This document shows, one piece after another, positions 12,601 through 23,718 of a DNA stretch of 41,375 nucleotides (position 1 is its first letter; each line of letters begins with the position of its first letter). The notes beneath the pieces are model-generated. The model was not told the origin of the DNA and ran no database searches. It was given only the letters and a program-made list of their open reading frames with translations. Where the stretch lies: positions 1-41,375 of the forward strand of contig LWCA01000196.1 in NCBI GenBank assembly GCA_001642005.1. Direction: 5' to 3'. The DNA comes from Intoshia linei (taxonomy: Eukaryota; Orthonectida; Rhopaluridae). The position numbers and the translations under genes were made by a program.

Positions 12601-13698
12601 GTTTTGAAAATGAGAATTTGAATTTTAAAATTTAAAAATTGCGAAAGAATAAATTATATAGATGTTCACCCATATTTCTATATTGGAAATGTGTAGACGT
12701 TCAATGCACATTTTTTTTGAAATTGTAGGATCAATATTTACATTTTTAATTTTTATTTTAACCGAAATATTATAAAAATATTGGTTGATAATATATTAAA
12801 AATTATTTTTCATCGGGAATGCGTAGATTTCTCGGGTTGAACTTTTGTATTTATATCAACTGGAATAAGCTCTATCAGAATATTATTTTTTTTTAATTTT
12901 CAAACAGTTAATTATTTCACATTTTTTGTTTTAATAATATATTTTGGAAAAAAAATATATGAATACTAAAATGATTTTTTGACCGTGAAGTTATCACTTA
13001 TTCGGATTGAAATTTTTTATGTGTGTTAACAGGATACAACTGTACCAATTTTGATAATATTTATGATTTTAAAATCAATAATTAGTTTTTTTAATCTTTG
13101 ATATATACTTATATACATGCCAAAGGCGCCGACCGTAATATAAACTAAACTATTAAATTAGAATAAATTAAACTAGATGTACTTCCTACTTCCAAATCAA
13201 AAATAAGCTTTGAAAACTTACAGCAAGTTCAACAGCCTTTTCTGGAGTTACTCCTACAAGCTGTGGTAACAAACCTCGATAAATTCCCCTGAAGCCTTCA
13301 AATTTGATAATTTTTCTGGCACAATCCAGACTATTATTATACAATACTTTAGATTTAGTTTTTTGTTGATTTTGCATTCTAGTCTTGACAAAATCAATTG
13401 GATATACAAAACTGGCCCCAACATCTAAGAAAAAATTTCAAAAGTTAGATATTGTATGAATTGTAATACAATTAGCATGTTCTATTTATCATTACATAAA
13501 AACACACATAAAAAGCATGTGAACATTATGCATGATCATTATTGTCATATTAAAACTAATTATAAATAGTTAAAAGGTTTAATATTTACCTCCGGCTATT
13601 CCTCCCAATACCAAATTGACCGCATTAGATTTAAACTTGTTGACAGCTTCTATTCCCGGTTTTTCATCCGATTTTGCAGTTTTTAATGAAGTGTGCAT
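9686..13698 (-). CDS. Carrier-only paralogue of the mitochondrial aspartate/glutamate carrier (7 exons, 320 aa)
   Basis: The protein is a mitochondrial carrier (SLC25) with all three signature repeats intact: [23 protein letters not shown] and [11 protein letters not shown]. Exons are 13698-13590, 13424-13222, 12307-12227, 12187-12047, 10432-10294, 10239-10084 and 9819-9686; they sum to 963 nt and stay in frame. Exon number, phases and sequence (for example [30 protein letters not shown]) mirror the carrier half of the next gene upstream, so it arose by duplication. It lacks the N-terminal EF-hand half. The ATG begins one base after what is an internal splice acceptor in the parental gene. 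The C-terminus differs: the last exon reads on into an unrelated hydrophobic tail ending at a TGA (9688-9686). The substrate is presumably aspartate/glutamate or similar, but is not proven. Introns 2 and 4 have been enlarged by R1 repeats. Confidence 0.88.
10790..11580 (+). repeat. R1 interspersed repeat, copy in an intron of the carrier paralogue
   Basis: The copy starts near CTATGCGATTTTTGTTAGTA-like sequence (10811 on), runs through TTTCCGGGACG and TAAGTGACGATTTCAC, and fades after CGTCTACACATT (about 11510). The same order of blocks is found at 24570-25075 (+) and 16440-17340 (+), and reversed at 12590-13110 and 26990-27565. An older fragment of the same start lies at about 10541-10680. 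It has no coding potential. Confidence 0.7.
11657..11844. mobile_element. hAT-like MITE (188 bp)
   Basis: CCAGGGTTCTCAACC at the left faces GGTTGAGAATCACTAG at the right. The size and TTCTCAACC core fit the hAT MITEs at 18747 and 34424. The target duplication is eroded. It lies in the fourth intron of the carrier paralogue. Confidence 0.55.
12590..13110 (-). repeat. R1 repeat, reversed copy
   Basis: The blocks AATGTGTAGACGTTCAATGC, GGGAATGCGTAGATTTCTCG and AAGTTATCACTTATTCGGAT are the reverse complement of the R1 order at 10790-11580. It occupies most of the second intron of the carrier paralogue. Confidence 0.65.
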
Positions 13699-15350
13699 TC
13701 TTAAAATATGATTAAAACTAATAATATACCAAATACATTCTCTCTTTTAAAGTATTTAGATATTTTATAACCATAGTTGTTCCTATTTTATACTATTTAC
13801 TTTGACTGTATTCCAATTTAGCTTGAGAATATTGATTTCAAAAATTGAAATCTAAAAAATCATTTATTTGGACATTTTTTTAAACAAACTACATATAAAT
13901 GTTTAACTTTTTAAATTTGTAACTACTTGACAGGATCAATTAATAAATGCAACATTATAGGAAAGGAAAACTTGGCAAGAGAACAGAAAATTTAAAAATA
14001 TAAATATATAATACGTAGAATATTTTTTTTTGTACAATGTACTATGAGTAAATTTACATACAATATGTGTATTACGCACAGAATGTAAAACACTCTAAAT
14101 GTACATTAAATGGGTATCCTTCGACTATCAAATGTGCAATTATAAATATGGAATCGCAATTTGAAAATACTAATTGATTTACAATAAGTCAATAATTATT
14201 AAATCTGTCGAAAACCTCGATTACTAACCTCTACTAACGCGAACACTACAAGGTACATTAATCTTCATTAAAATGTGCTTAAAAATGCGTAAATATAAAC
14301 ATTTACGTAACTTACAATAAACATAAATTAAAATAATGTATAAAATAATAGAAATTTTGGGGATTGAATTTTAATAAAAAAAAAGTATCATGTGAAAACC
14401 TGACATGGTAAAATTTGATGACTACTCGATGAGCCTATTATTTTCGTGAAATTGAAAAGTTGGAAACACACTCACAAAAAAAGTAATTAATGTACATACC
14501 ACAATATATATTTTTATAATGTTTGCACGTGTTGAACAATACCAATTTAAAAGTTTGTTTTATATTAACTAAGAAATCCTAAACGTTTTTGTCAATTGAT
14601 TTATATTACCAAAATTAGATTTTTCAATTTATTGTAATTTTGCCGGAAATCTCAATTCAGATTTCAAATGAGCGTTAATTTCTAGTTTCCATTAGGAATG
14701 AATCAACTTTTCCTCCAATTTGTTAATTTCTGTTTACTAAAGAAAAAATTTTGTAACTATAATCTCATTAGCGTTTCCATATTTATTATAAACGTGCACA
14801 TTCGGAGCTATGCACAATTCTTACAACACAGGTTTTAAACTTTTCCAATAGTGAGCTGCCTTAATACTATTATAACGATGCGACGATTCCAAAGAACAGG
14901 AACTGATTTTTTTAAGAATTAAGCATGTAGAATAGAAATAGAAGACAACAAAAAATTGTTATACCAAAAATCATAATGGGTATGAATGGTAAATGAAAAA
15001 TCATAACTGGTTTCAATCTATTGAACGCAGTAAGCACCGCAATCCTACGTGTTAGATAATTGTGTATTTTTTTAAATATCAAGTAAAAACTAAAAACAAG
15101 TTTAAATGACGCTATTAGTACGTGGAGGAGTTCCTATATTGCCAGGTTCAATACGGATACGAGTTAAACGAATTATTTAATATGAGTCGTTTTAGCAACT
15201 TATTTGAAGACATTTTTATCAAGCATTTATAATGGAGTAAGAGTTAATATTCTCCACTGCAAATTTTGCTGAATTGGATATTTAATAATATTAACCAACT
15301 CACATAAAAATATATTTTATTAACATATTTTAATTTCCTATTTTTTATGG
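13699..15350. other. Spacer between the two tandem carriers
   Basis: The region was searched for EF-hand exons that would extend the carrier-only paralogue at its N-terminus; none was found on the minus strand. A short plus-strand open frame starts at an ATG at about 15182 but is only 16 codons. The rest is AT-rich without a recognisable element. Confidence 0.4.
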
Positions 15351-18300
15351 TTATTTTTCTTTTTTTGATACAGGGGTGCCAAAGTACTTATTAAAAGATG
15401 ATAATTTCCAAGTTGGATTGTTGAAAGAGCCTATTGTGGATGCATCCAATTTTTCATCACTAAAAACAAAATTAAATATAAAAAACTAAAAAAACCTTTG
15501 CAATTTGAACACCATTTTTAATAATTCGTAACAACACAATGTGACTCCAAATTGAGGTGCTGAACGTATAACTCGAGCTAAATTAATATTGATTGATATA
15601 ATACACTGATTACGAATAGATCCTTTCATAAAAGCTCCTAATCCCTCTTGGCTATATATTTTTTGAACACAATCAATAATGTTTTTGTAACCAACTTGAT
15701 TTGCTTTGGTAAAAGCTTGAAGTCTAGTTTTAATTACATCAGCCGGTGTAACCAAATATGCTGCTGGAATTCCTAATATAACAAAATTAATAAATGTCGT
15801 ATACCATAAACACAATCGGCACTGAAATCACCATGCTCGACTCTGAATTATAAATAAGTTTTATTCGGAATGGATTCACATGGATTTTGTAATTATCATT
15901 ATACCAATTCAACTGTCAAATAAATAATATTAAAATACACATGTTATCCTTACTTATACAACATTGAAAAAAATAAAATAATATGTAAATACGAATTATA
16001 ATTTTTACATTCCTGAAAAAATTTTAAAAATTTATCTCGTAGTAAAAGATTAATTAATATTAATAACCGGCATTTATGTAGTTACATACAACTAAACTAA
16101 TATATAAATTCTTTATCTATATATATATACAATATAAAGCTATATATTGATTCACTTTTAAATGAATGACCATTATTGTATAATTTGTGACTTAACCCTA
16201 ATAAAATCAAAAAAATCTTACTCTATCCAATGTGAACCATTTCGTGTTAAAGTTAAAAAAATGTATACATGCGTTATGATTATTCTTTATCGTGGATTTG
16301 TTATTTTATTTGTTAATGATTAAAACTTAATTTAAAAAAAATCTGGATGATCAATAATTTTGTATCATGAGATTATATTTGCGTCTTCTCGTGTAGATTG
16401 TACTTTAAAAAATATGCCAATAATATAAAAATATATACGCTGATACGGATTTTAAAATCATAAACATTATCATAAATTTAAATGCTGATGCGGATTTTAA
16501 AATCATAAACATTATCATAAATTTAAATTTAAAAAAATACACTGATGCGGATTTTAAAATCATAAACATTATCATAAATTTAAATTTAAAAAAATTATAT
16601 GTTCAGGGCCAAAACCACAAATTACCCTTCTTTTTTTATGAAAACAACCCTAGAATTTAAAACAATTTACAGGTAGTATAGTTGTATCCTGTTAACACAC
16701 ACAAAAAATTTCAATCTAAATAAGTGACGACTTTACGGCCAAAAAAGCATTTTAGTATTCATATATTTTTTACCGAAATATTTTATTAAAACAAAAAATG
16801 TGAAATAATTAACGGTCCGAAAATTAAAAAAAAAAATTATTCTGATAGAGCTTATTCCAGTTGATATAAATACAAAATTTCAATCTCAGAAATTACGCAT
16901 TCCCGGTAAAAAATAATATTTAATCTATTATCAACCAATATTTTTCAAATATTTTGATTAAAATAAAAATTGAAAATGTAAATTGATCCTACAATTTTAA
17001 AAATAAAATGTGCATTGAACGTCTACACATTTCCAATAAAAAAATATGGGTGAAAATCTATATAATTCATTCCTTCGTAATTTTTTTCATTGCTACGCAA
17101 TTTTTAAATTTCAAATTGTCATTTTCAAAACATTTTAAATAAAAATTATAACAACGAAACTAGAAGTAATACAACTTTGTTATTATCATTTTTATATTTA
17201 TTACAATCCTTTGTAATATTGGTAAAAATCGCCTGAAATATGTTTATAAAGTGAAGATTCCGTTAATTGTTGATACATAATTGGTATTTTTAAGTTAGAT
17301 TTTCAACATTAATTTATTTTTTTGATAGAATAAAAATGTGCCCTCGGTAGAGCTAGGTGATGTTTGTACGTAGTACAAAACAGTCCACCTAGTTATATAT
17401 AATAAATATATATTAAAATAAATAACCAGACAATAGAGCTGTAGCAAAAGAAGCATGCATGGAAATGTGCCCATCTGCAGATTGAAACTTGTTTTTTAAA
17501 GTATGATACACAGGAAAGAATATTGCAGAAAATGGAGCATCACGAAGCATGCAAGCCGATGAGTACTAAAATGAATTAAATTATAAAATTATAAACAACT
17601 CTATAAAGTCCTCTAATACCAAGTTGGCGTACAACTTGTCCTGCTGTCACAGCCGATTTTTTTTTGCCTTCTGCCGCAATTTGAAGTTGTATTTTAACAA
17701 TTTCCAACGGATTTGTAAATAAAACTTGACAAAATCCAGCCTATATTTTGGTAAATAAAATTGTATATACAATAATTGAAAATAAAAGCTTTTTTTATAA
17801 AAGCTTAAATTAAAAGCGACACATTTTTGTTGTAGCGTGGTACAATGGTGCATTCGGGGACTAGAATCCATAGTCTAGACATGGGGTGCACAACGTGCGG
17901 CCGTGAGAGCGTGTATGTGCGGCCGTGGGCAATACATCTGATCATAATGCAATATATCATTTTACTTCAAATTGATAAGTTAAAATGAGATTTTATTCAA
18001 GGTCTACTTAAAATATTTTAATTAAAAAGTTACATTATTGACTTTACCCCAGTTTCTCTACTGTTAACGAAGGGCACACAAAATCAAGGCAGTCACTGAT
18101 ATCTTTTTTTATGTCATTATTAATATTTACATATTTTGTTTATGGGATTTAAGGGGTATTTTCATAAAATTATTGATAAAAGCGAATTTTTTTCGTTAAG
18201 GGTTGGTAAAATTTGGTTTTTTCTTTTGGAATCAGATAGGGTAGTTTTTATTCTAAAACTTTGGTAAAAATGGATTTTTAAAAAAAATATTGGTAAAAAG

Positions 18301-21300
18301 GGATTTCTTCCTTAAGGGTTGGTAAAATTTTGGTTTTTTCTCATAAGATTATATTAAATTGGATGATTTAATAAAATATGTTGAAAATTGTAGATTCGCC
18401 TACAATCATCTAAATTTTCGTATTTAAGGTTTGGGGTGACCAGTCACCCCCATGAAAAGCACTGCATTAATCCTACTTATTGCTATTTATTCCGATTCAG
18501 ATAAATGACAAATGTGGTGTTAATTTATATAAGTGAATTAAAAATTAATTTTAATTGAAAATTATTAATTCAAACTTGCTGATATTAAAATTTAAAGAAA
18601 ACTATTCTATTAAACCTAAAATTTAGGTCCAGAGTAAACTCTCTCAGTGTCGAGGTAAATTTTGTGCGGCCGTAGTATCAATGAAAAATGTAGCATTGTG
18701 GCTAAATTGGTGGAAAGATGGTGCACCCCTGGTCTAGACTCTAGAGCAGTGGTTCTTAACCGGGGGTGCATAATCAATTTATGGGGTGCAGAGAGCTATT
18801 TTCAATTTTAGTTTCAAGGCCTATACTTTCCATCGCGCCCGGGCCTTTTGCTGGCTCTCCACGACCATTATTATGACCAAATCAGCTTTATTTATAATTC
18901 ATATAGTATTAATTGATTTTTAATCAGGGGTGCACAGTCATTAAGATCAATATTTGGGGGTGCATAGGACAAAACAGGTTAAGAACCACTGCTCTAGAGC
19001 AATTTTTCTTAAGATTTTTTACTGCAGGGCGCACCTTAATTTTTATAAAAAAAAATATAGACATTAAAAACGATAACATATAAAATAATAATAAAAAAAG
19101 CATATTTTATGAACATAATTTAATTACATTATTATATTGGTTTTTAATGGGAGATCAATGTTTGGTGAGATTTTGCTATTTTCTTTGTGGAGCACCGGTT
19201 AAGAATTACTGATATAGAGGCTAGGATTAATCTTGGTTTATTATCTATATTTACCCTTACATCATGTTGGTATTCCCAACTTGGGAATTTGGCGTCGTGA
19301 AAAATAAAGGTTTACAAAAATTGATACGCTCAAATATAAAAAATGATACAAATAAATTAAACCGATATAATTCCTACATTTCGGTAACTCATAATTTCCA
19401 GGGGTAGGAAAACACTGATTTCAATCTTAATGAAATAATTACACTTCCACCGGCAATCATTCCTTTCCAAAATGGTAAAACTTCATCCCCACGTCGTAAT
19501 TTTGATCGCATGAAATCATTAACCTAAAATTAAATATGAATATAAAGATTAACTACAATTTAAAAATAAAACAATGGCATTGAATGGGTATTATTTAAAC
19601 CAGCGGTTCCCAGATGCCGGTCCGCTCAAAATTATTTTGAAAATATTTCAAATAAAAATACAATAATATAATATATATAATAAATACGATATTGATAATT
19701 ATAATTATTAAATGTATATCGTAATTAATTTTATGATTTCTGGTTAGTAAGTAGTGAGAAATTTTATAGCATTTTACCTGTTCGAGAGGTAAAGAAATTG
19801 TGGGAACCCCTGATCTAAATTAAATTAACAAAGCTTAAATTGCTAAAAACTAAAAGTTCAATTTGCATATTTTAGTTATATATACTGTAAGTTTGATGGC
19901 TTTTTCTGGAGCTACACCAACGAGTTGAGGTAATAAACCTCTATATAATCCTCTGAGTCCCTCGTGTCGTAATACTTTCTTGGCGCAATCTACACTACTT
20001 TTGTAGAGAATTTCGTCAATTTTTATGTTTATATGTTTTCTTTGATTTTGCATTCTCGTTTTAACCAAATCGATAGGATAAACAGCCATAGCACCGATAC
20101 CTATGTATTTTTGTATAATAAAATATACATATGTATAACTATCATTTCCCAAAAATTTCCTACTTTATATAACATAAAATTAAGAAATCGTATTAAAAAC
20201 TTGTGAAGTGTTGCAGAGTTTCTTAAACGGATACAATTCACAACCCTGTGGTCGGTGAAAATTTTTAAATTGTAAATTAATGTACAGTAAAGCATAAGCT
20301 CTACCTTTCTATATTTTTATCTACTTTAAAAAAAGTTATACAATTGCAAATTGTAGTTAATTGTAAATACTGATGCCAGACCAGATGTTATGAACCACGT
20401 ATTTATTGAATATAAAAAAATTACCTCCAGCTATTCCACCCAACACAAAATTAAAGATCCCCTTTTTAGCTTGAATTATAGCTCCATCTTTAGATTTCTC
20501 TACTTGTTCAACTTTACTAGCTTGTTTTAAATCTGACAAAATTCTAAAATGTTAATTAAAATTAATTAATTCTTCATAATAGACCCATGTATAGGAGAGT
20601 TTCCACAGTCACACCCTTTTATAAAAATGATCCCTATGTATACTCCCTCGAAGCAATTGTGCAACGATATAAACCAATCTAAACTAATTGCTGTTTTGGA
20701 TAACTAATTAAACCATACTGCTGATAGCTATTTATATAAAAAAATTTTATTTGAAGATGTATTTAGTCAACTAAGTAACATAGTGCCTGGCTTTGTCTTT
20801 CAACAATATAATGCTAGACCTCTTTTGATCCAAAAAACCAGGGAAAGGTTTGCTGCTAAATCAATAAAATTATTAGGATTAGAATTTAAAAATTATAAAA
20901 TTACTCCTTATTCTCCTGATATATCCCCAATAGAAAATCTATGGTCAATTATGAAAAATCAGCTATATCATGATTCAAAATATAATTCGAAAATGCATGT
21001 ATCGCAGAAAATATCTCATATTGTCCAGGAAATAATTTTGAAGGAAAAAGACATGATTATAAGGCTACGTAAATTATTTAATTCAAAAATGTACAAAGTT
21101 ATGATAAATAATGGAAATTTGATAGATTTATATAATATAATATATATTTAATATATCAATAATAATTATATTTATTGTTTTGCAAAATTGTTGAGACTTT
21201 TATATCTACATATAAATGAAAAAGGTAAATTTCTACTAATTAATTCGGCCCATTTTTTTATTTTTTTTAGCCTACGATAGATCTTTCTTCGATGATTATT

Positions 21301-23718
21301 ACATAAAAAATTCTGACATTTAAAGTATCACTGAGACTATTTTCTAATAATTGCAAAATTCCTGCGAGGGACTATATATATATTCAATTAGGAGTAGATA
21401 TGAGTCGATTCCGATACAGTAATATAATATAATAAAATAGTGACAAGTTTCAAAAAAATGAGTTTTTTCTAAATTAATTAATTCTCTGGTTATTAATAAT
21501 AGAAAATAATATAATATTATTATTGATAATAACTTATTATTGCAAAATCTATAATAAACTTTTCATGTAATCTGACACGATGAAGCATCAAATAAAAAAT
21601 TATGAAAACCTTATAAAATGACTTTAAAATCCAAAAATTAAGTATTAATCTCTTAAAAATTAGAATATTTCAAAATATTTTTCAAAATTTTTAGAATCGA
21701 ACTCGTTAAAAATTTACCAATCGTAGAATACGAATTAGTACTAATATTAGTTATTAGATAATCTAAAAATCAAATTTTAAGATTTAAAAAAAATACACTC
21801 AAAACCACCAATTAAAATTTGAATAATAAATTTCTTTTAAAACTAAATTTGAAAGTATACTAAAAAATTACGTCGAGTCCTTAAAAAAATTCAAAAATTT
21901 TTTATCCAAAACTGTAGTATTAAATGTTTTCAAATATGTTTCAATAAGTTTATCTAAAATTAAATTGATTTAAATTTTGTATACATATATATTATAAATA
22001 CACCATTTAAATAGTAATTATTTCCATCATGGTCCAAAATTTGGACTCTAAATTACACTATGAACACCAGGGGTGTGAATTTTTTCATTTTTTTGCGTAA
22101 ATACAAAAGTGCCACCTCATACGTGGAAGATGGGGTTGAATGATACACAATTATAGAAAAATTATATAAAAAGGATTAAAAAAGCCTTGGGGCAAAGCAC
22201 TTCAAAATATGAATAATGAGTAAAATTTAATTTATTTTGTATAGTAAATTCATAAACAATAATTATTTCCATAACAATTAATTTTCAATTTATATTTTTT
22301 TTATATTTATTCAGTTTTCTCATTGGAATCGGTTTTTTTATAATTTCGACGTTCATGATTCGCTAGACGATAATTTTGCGCATCTTTATAGGTATTTGTA
22401 CAAAAATTTTTATACTTAAAATAATATTTTTAAGAAAATTGTTATATATTAGTTACTGTCAGCGATATAATGTTTAAAACTTTAGAGACGATGCCCCAGG
22501 GTTTTTTTAACAGTTGACAGCTAAGATTGGGTGCAAATTGAATATTTTCAAAATGTTCATATAGTGAAAGGGAGCACTTTTGATATAAAAATTCGTTCAC
22601 ACCCCTAATAAACACCCTTTAGAAAATTCCAAACATTTTAATTTTACTTGACCATTTTGCTACTGTAACTATAAACAACTAATACACCATAAAATTGTAC
22701 ATTAACCTTGAATAAAACTATATGACTAATTTAAAATTTAAGATACCCCAAAATTCAAGTCATAAAGTACATTGGCGGCTGAAATTTGTAATTTGCCATA
22801 TAAAAATACCATTATTTGTACAATTAAATGTTCCATTAGAGGTTAAAGTGGAAATTTTTCTAGCAACATTAATAATAGAACAAGTTTCGGCAAAACTCCA
22901 ATTTTCGCGATCAATATTTTTCTAAATTAATGAACTATCAAAGACAAAAATAAAATAAAAAAAAAGTTTTCATTTAAATTTTTTAAATAAAAACATACCA
23001 AATTATTTTGATTAAAAAATGAAAATAAAATGGTGTCCTTGAATCGTTTTTTGGCAAACTGAATAAAATGATCATTTGAAATTGTACACCCATCATTAGA
23101 CAATTTAAAAAAAAACTGAGCATCACATTCACGCGTAAATTCATTTAAAAAATGAACAAAATCAGGATAATGAATAGACACATTATAGGTTTTACCAAAA
23201 TATAACTGAAAAAAATTAAAATTAAAATTTAAATAATCCAATTTGTCAATATTAGCAATACATTTCTTGAAATTATCTAATTAAATTTTAAATTTATTTT
23301 ATACTCTTTTACCAAAATTAATGCAACCATTTTTTTGACATAATTCGTAAGCTATTTGATAATTAGAATCAGGTAAACTGAGTAAATGTTGTAAATTTTG
23401 AATATGTTCAAACTCGGCAATTCTAGAATGAATTATATAAATTTTATAATGATTTTTAATATAATACCCCTTAGCAGTACTGTAGGTTAAAATTTTATGC
23501 AATTGTTGATAATCATATTGATTCAAGTGGTTTTTATAAATGCTGTTTAGAAATTCTTCAATATTTACATACAATGTACCCTTTTCTAAAAGTGATGAGG
23601 GTAACTAGAAATGATACATTATGACTTAAGTAATAATTAAATCTCAAGGTCAATTCTAGTAATGTACCTTGTAACAGTGATTGTAAAGTTTGTTTTGATC
23701 CAAATTGCGATTAAACAT
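15351..23718 (-). CDS. Mitochondrial aspartate/glutamate carrier (aralar/citrin type), one linking exon unresolved
   Basis: AGC carriers export mitochondrial aspartate for cytosolic glutamate + H+ across the inner membrane and feed the malate-aspartate shuttle. N-terminal exons are 23718-23668, 23604-23468, 23422-23313, 23276-22999 and 22921 to about 22800, possibly with a short exon near 22758-22780. They give the diverged EF-hand domain (for example NGCINFDNFKKC, then LYFGK and FVHFLNEFT). Carrier-half exons are 20543-20425, 20100-19886, 19523-19443, 17740-17600, 17565-17427, 15772-15614, 15577-15496 and 15459-15351, all in phase. They carry [58 protein letters not shown] and [10 protein letters not shown]. 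The carrier half is 348 codons plus stop. The phase of the exon near 22800 does not match 20543, so a linker exon in 20544-22750 is missing from my model or lost. That intron region holds a Tc1 remnant and a hAT MITE. The EF loops lack the usual Asp/Glu ligands. Confidence 0.88.
16437..16590. repeat. Three-copy tandem repeat (about 50-63 bp unit)
   Basis: The unit CGCTGATGCGGATTTTAAAA followed by TCATAAACATTATCATAAAT occurs three times in a row, the units differing by an optional AAAAAAATACAC spacer. A single diverged unit is at 11030-11070 inside another R1 copy, so the expansion happened within R1. Confidence 0.8.
16440..17385 (+). repeat. R1 repeat, longest copy, ending in a GGTAGAGCTAG motif
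   Basis: After the tandem block the copy runs through the same R1 blocks as 10790-11580 and continues past them to a terminal CCCTCGGTAGAGCTAGGTG (17341) and GTTTGTACGTAGTAC (about 17362). The terminal motif recurs at about 3961, 11912 and 33150. The copy fills the aralar intron between 15773 and 17426. Confidence 0.6.
17881..18731. mobile_element. hAT-type non-autonomous element, 851 bp
   Basis: The left end ATGGGGTGCAC and right end GTGCACCCCTG are inverted repeats (first two bases mutated on the left) flanked by perfect 8-bp duplications GTCTAGAC (17873-17880 and 18732-18739). The interior contains copies of GTGCGGCCGT near both ends, and at about 18160-18360 a block of the GGTAAAAATGGATTTTT units also found in the fold-back element at 2385-3366. 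No transposase frame is visible. It sits in an aralar intron. Confidence 0.85.
18747..18991. mobile_element. hAT MITE, 245 bp, perfect target duplication
   Basis: CAGTGGTTCTTAACC and GGTTAAGAACCACTG form a perfect 15-bp terminal inverted repeat. The flanks CTCTAGAG (18739-18746 and 18992-18999) are a perfect 8-bp duplication. Internal GGGGTGCA motifs repeat in opposite orientation. The insertion is eight bases from the previous hAT element and its duplication shares a base with that element's duplication. Confidence 0.92.
19601..19812. mobile_element. hAT MITE, 212 bp
   Basis: CAGCGGTTCCCA and TGGGAACCCCTG are the terminal inverted repeats. The flanks ATTTAAAC and ATCTAAAT match at 6 of 8 positions, a decayed target duplication. 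It lies in the aralar intron between 19524 and 19885. Confidence 0.75.
20643..21372 (+). mobile_element. Tc1/mariner deletion derivative, about 730 bp
   Basis: The ends read CTCCCTCGAAG at the left and, on the other strand, GTCCCTCGCAG at the right, each next to a TA (20641-20642 and 21373-21374), the target dinucleotide of Tc1/mariner elements. It holds only the C-terminal part of a transposase, against the roughly 1.3-kb length usual for intact Tc1 elements. It is inserted in the long aralar intron, in the opposite orientation to that gene. Confidence 0.8.
20708..21151 (+). pseudogene. Tc1-like transposase, N-terminally truncated and catalytically broken
   Basis: The frame is open for about 147 codons to a TAA but has no start codon of its own and lacks the DNA-binding half. 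It retains the C-terminal DDE core: FQQYNARP, where the family has a catalytic Asp at the Tyr position (FQQDNAxxH), and [11 protein letters not shown] with its conserved Glu. The Asp-to-Tyr change and the missing N-terminus mean it cannot be an active transposase. Confidence 0.85.
21373..22067. other. AT-rich part of the long aralar intron
   Basis: About 700 bp with long A and T runs. I looked here for the missing linker exon between the EF-hand and carrier halves of the carrier gene and did not find a convincing one. Confidence 0.35.
22068..22607. mobile_element. hAT-type non-autonomous element, 540 bp
   Basis: CAGGGGTGTGAATTTTT at the left faces AAAAATTCGTTCACACCCCTA at the right. The flanks ATGAACAC and ATAAACAC agree at 7 of 8 bases. 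The inverted repeat continues inward (AAAAGTGC, then CCTTGGGGCA). On the minus strand at about 22415-22310 there is a hydrophilic open stretch of about 35 codons ending in TAA (containing [11 protein letters not shown]) that follows a splice-acceptor-like TTTTAAG. Its origin is unknown. Confidence 0.75.

Noticed and set aside
16430-16600. CRISPR-like array
   Set aside because: The three units are contiguous tandem copies within a eukaryotic interspersed repeat, with no unique spacers.
23423-23467. Continuous reading through the EF-hand exon (the 91-codon frame 23574-23299)
   Set aside because: The extra residues match nothing in the family, and the stretch has GTATTA...TTCTAG borders and a size like other introns here.
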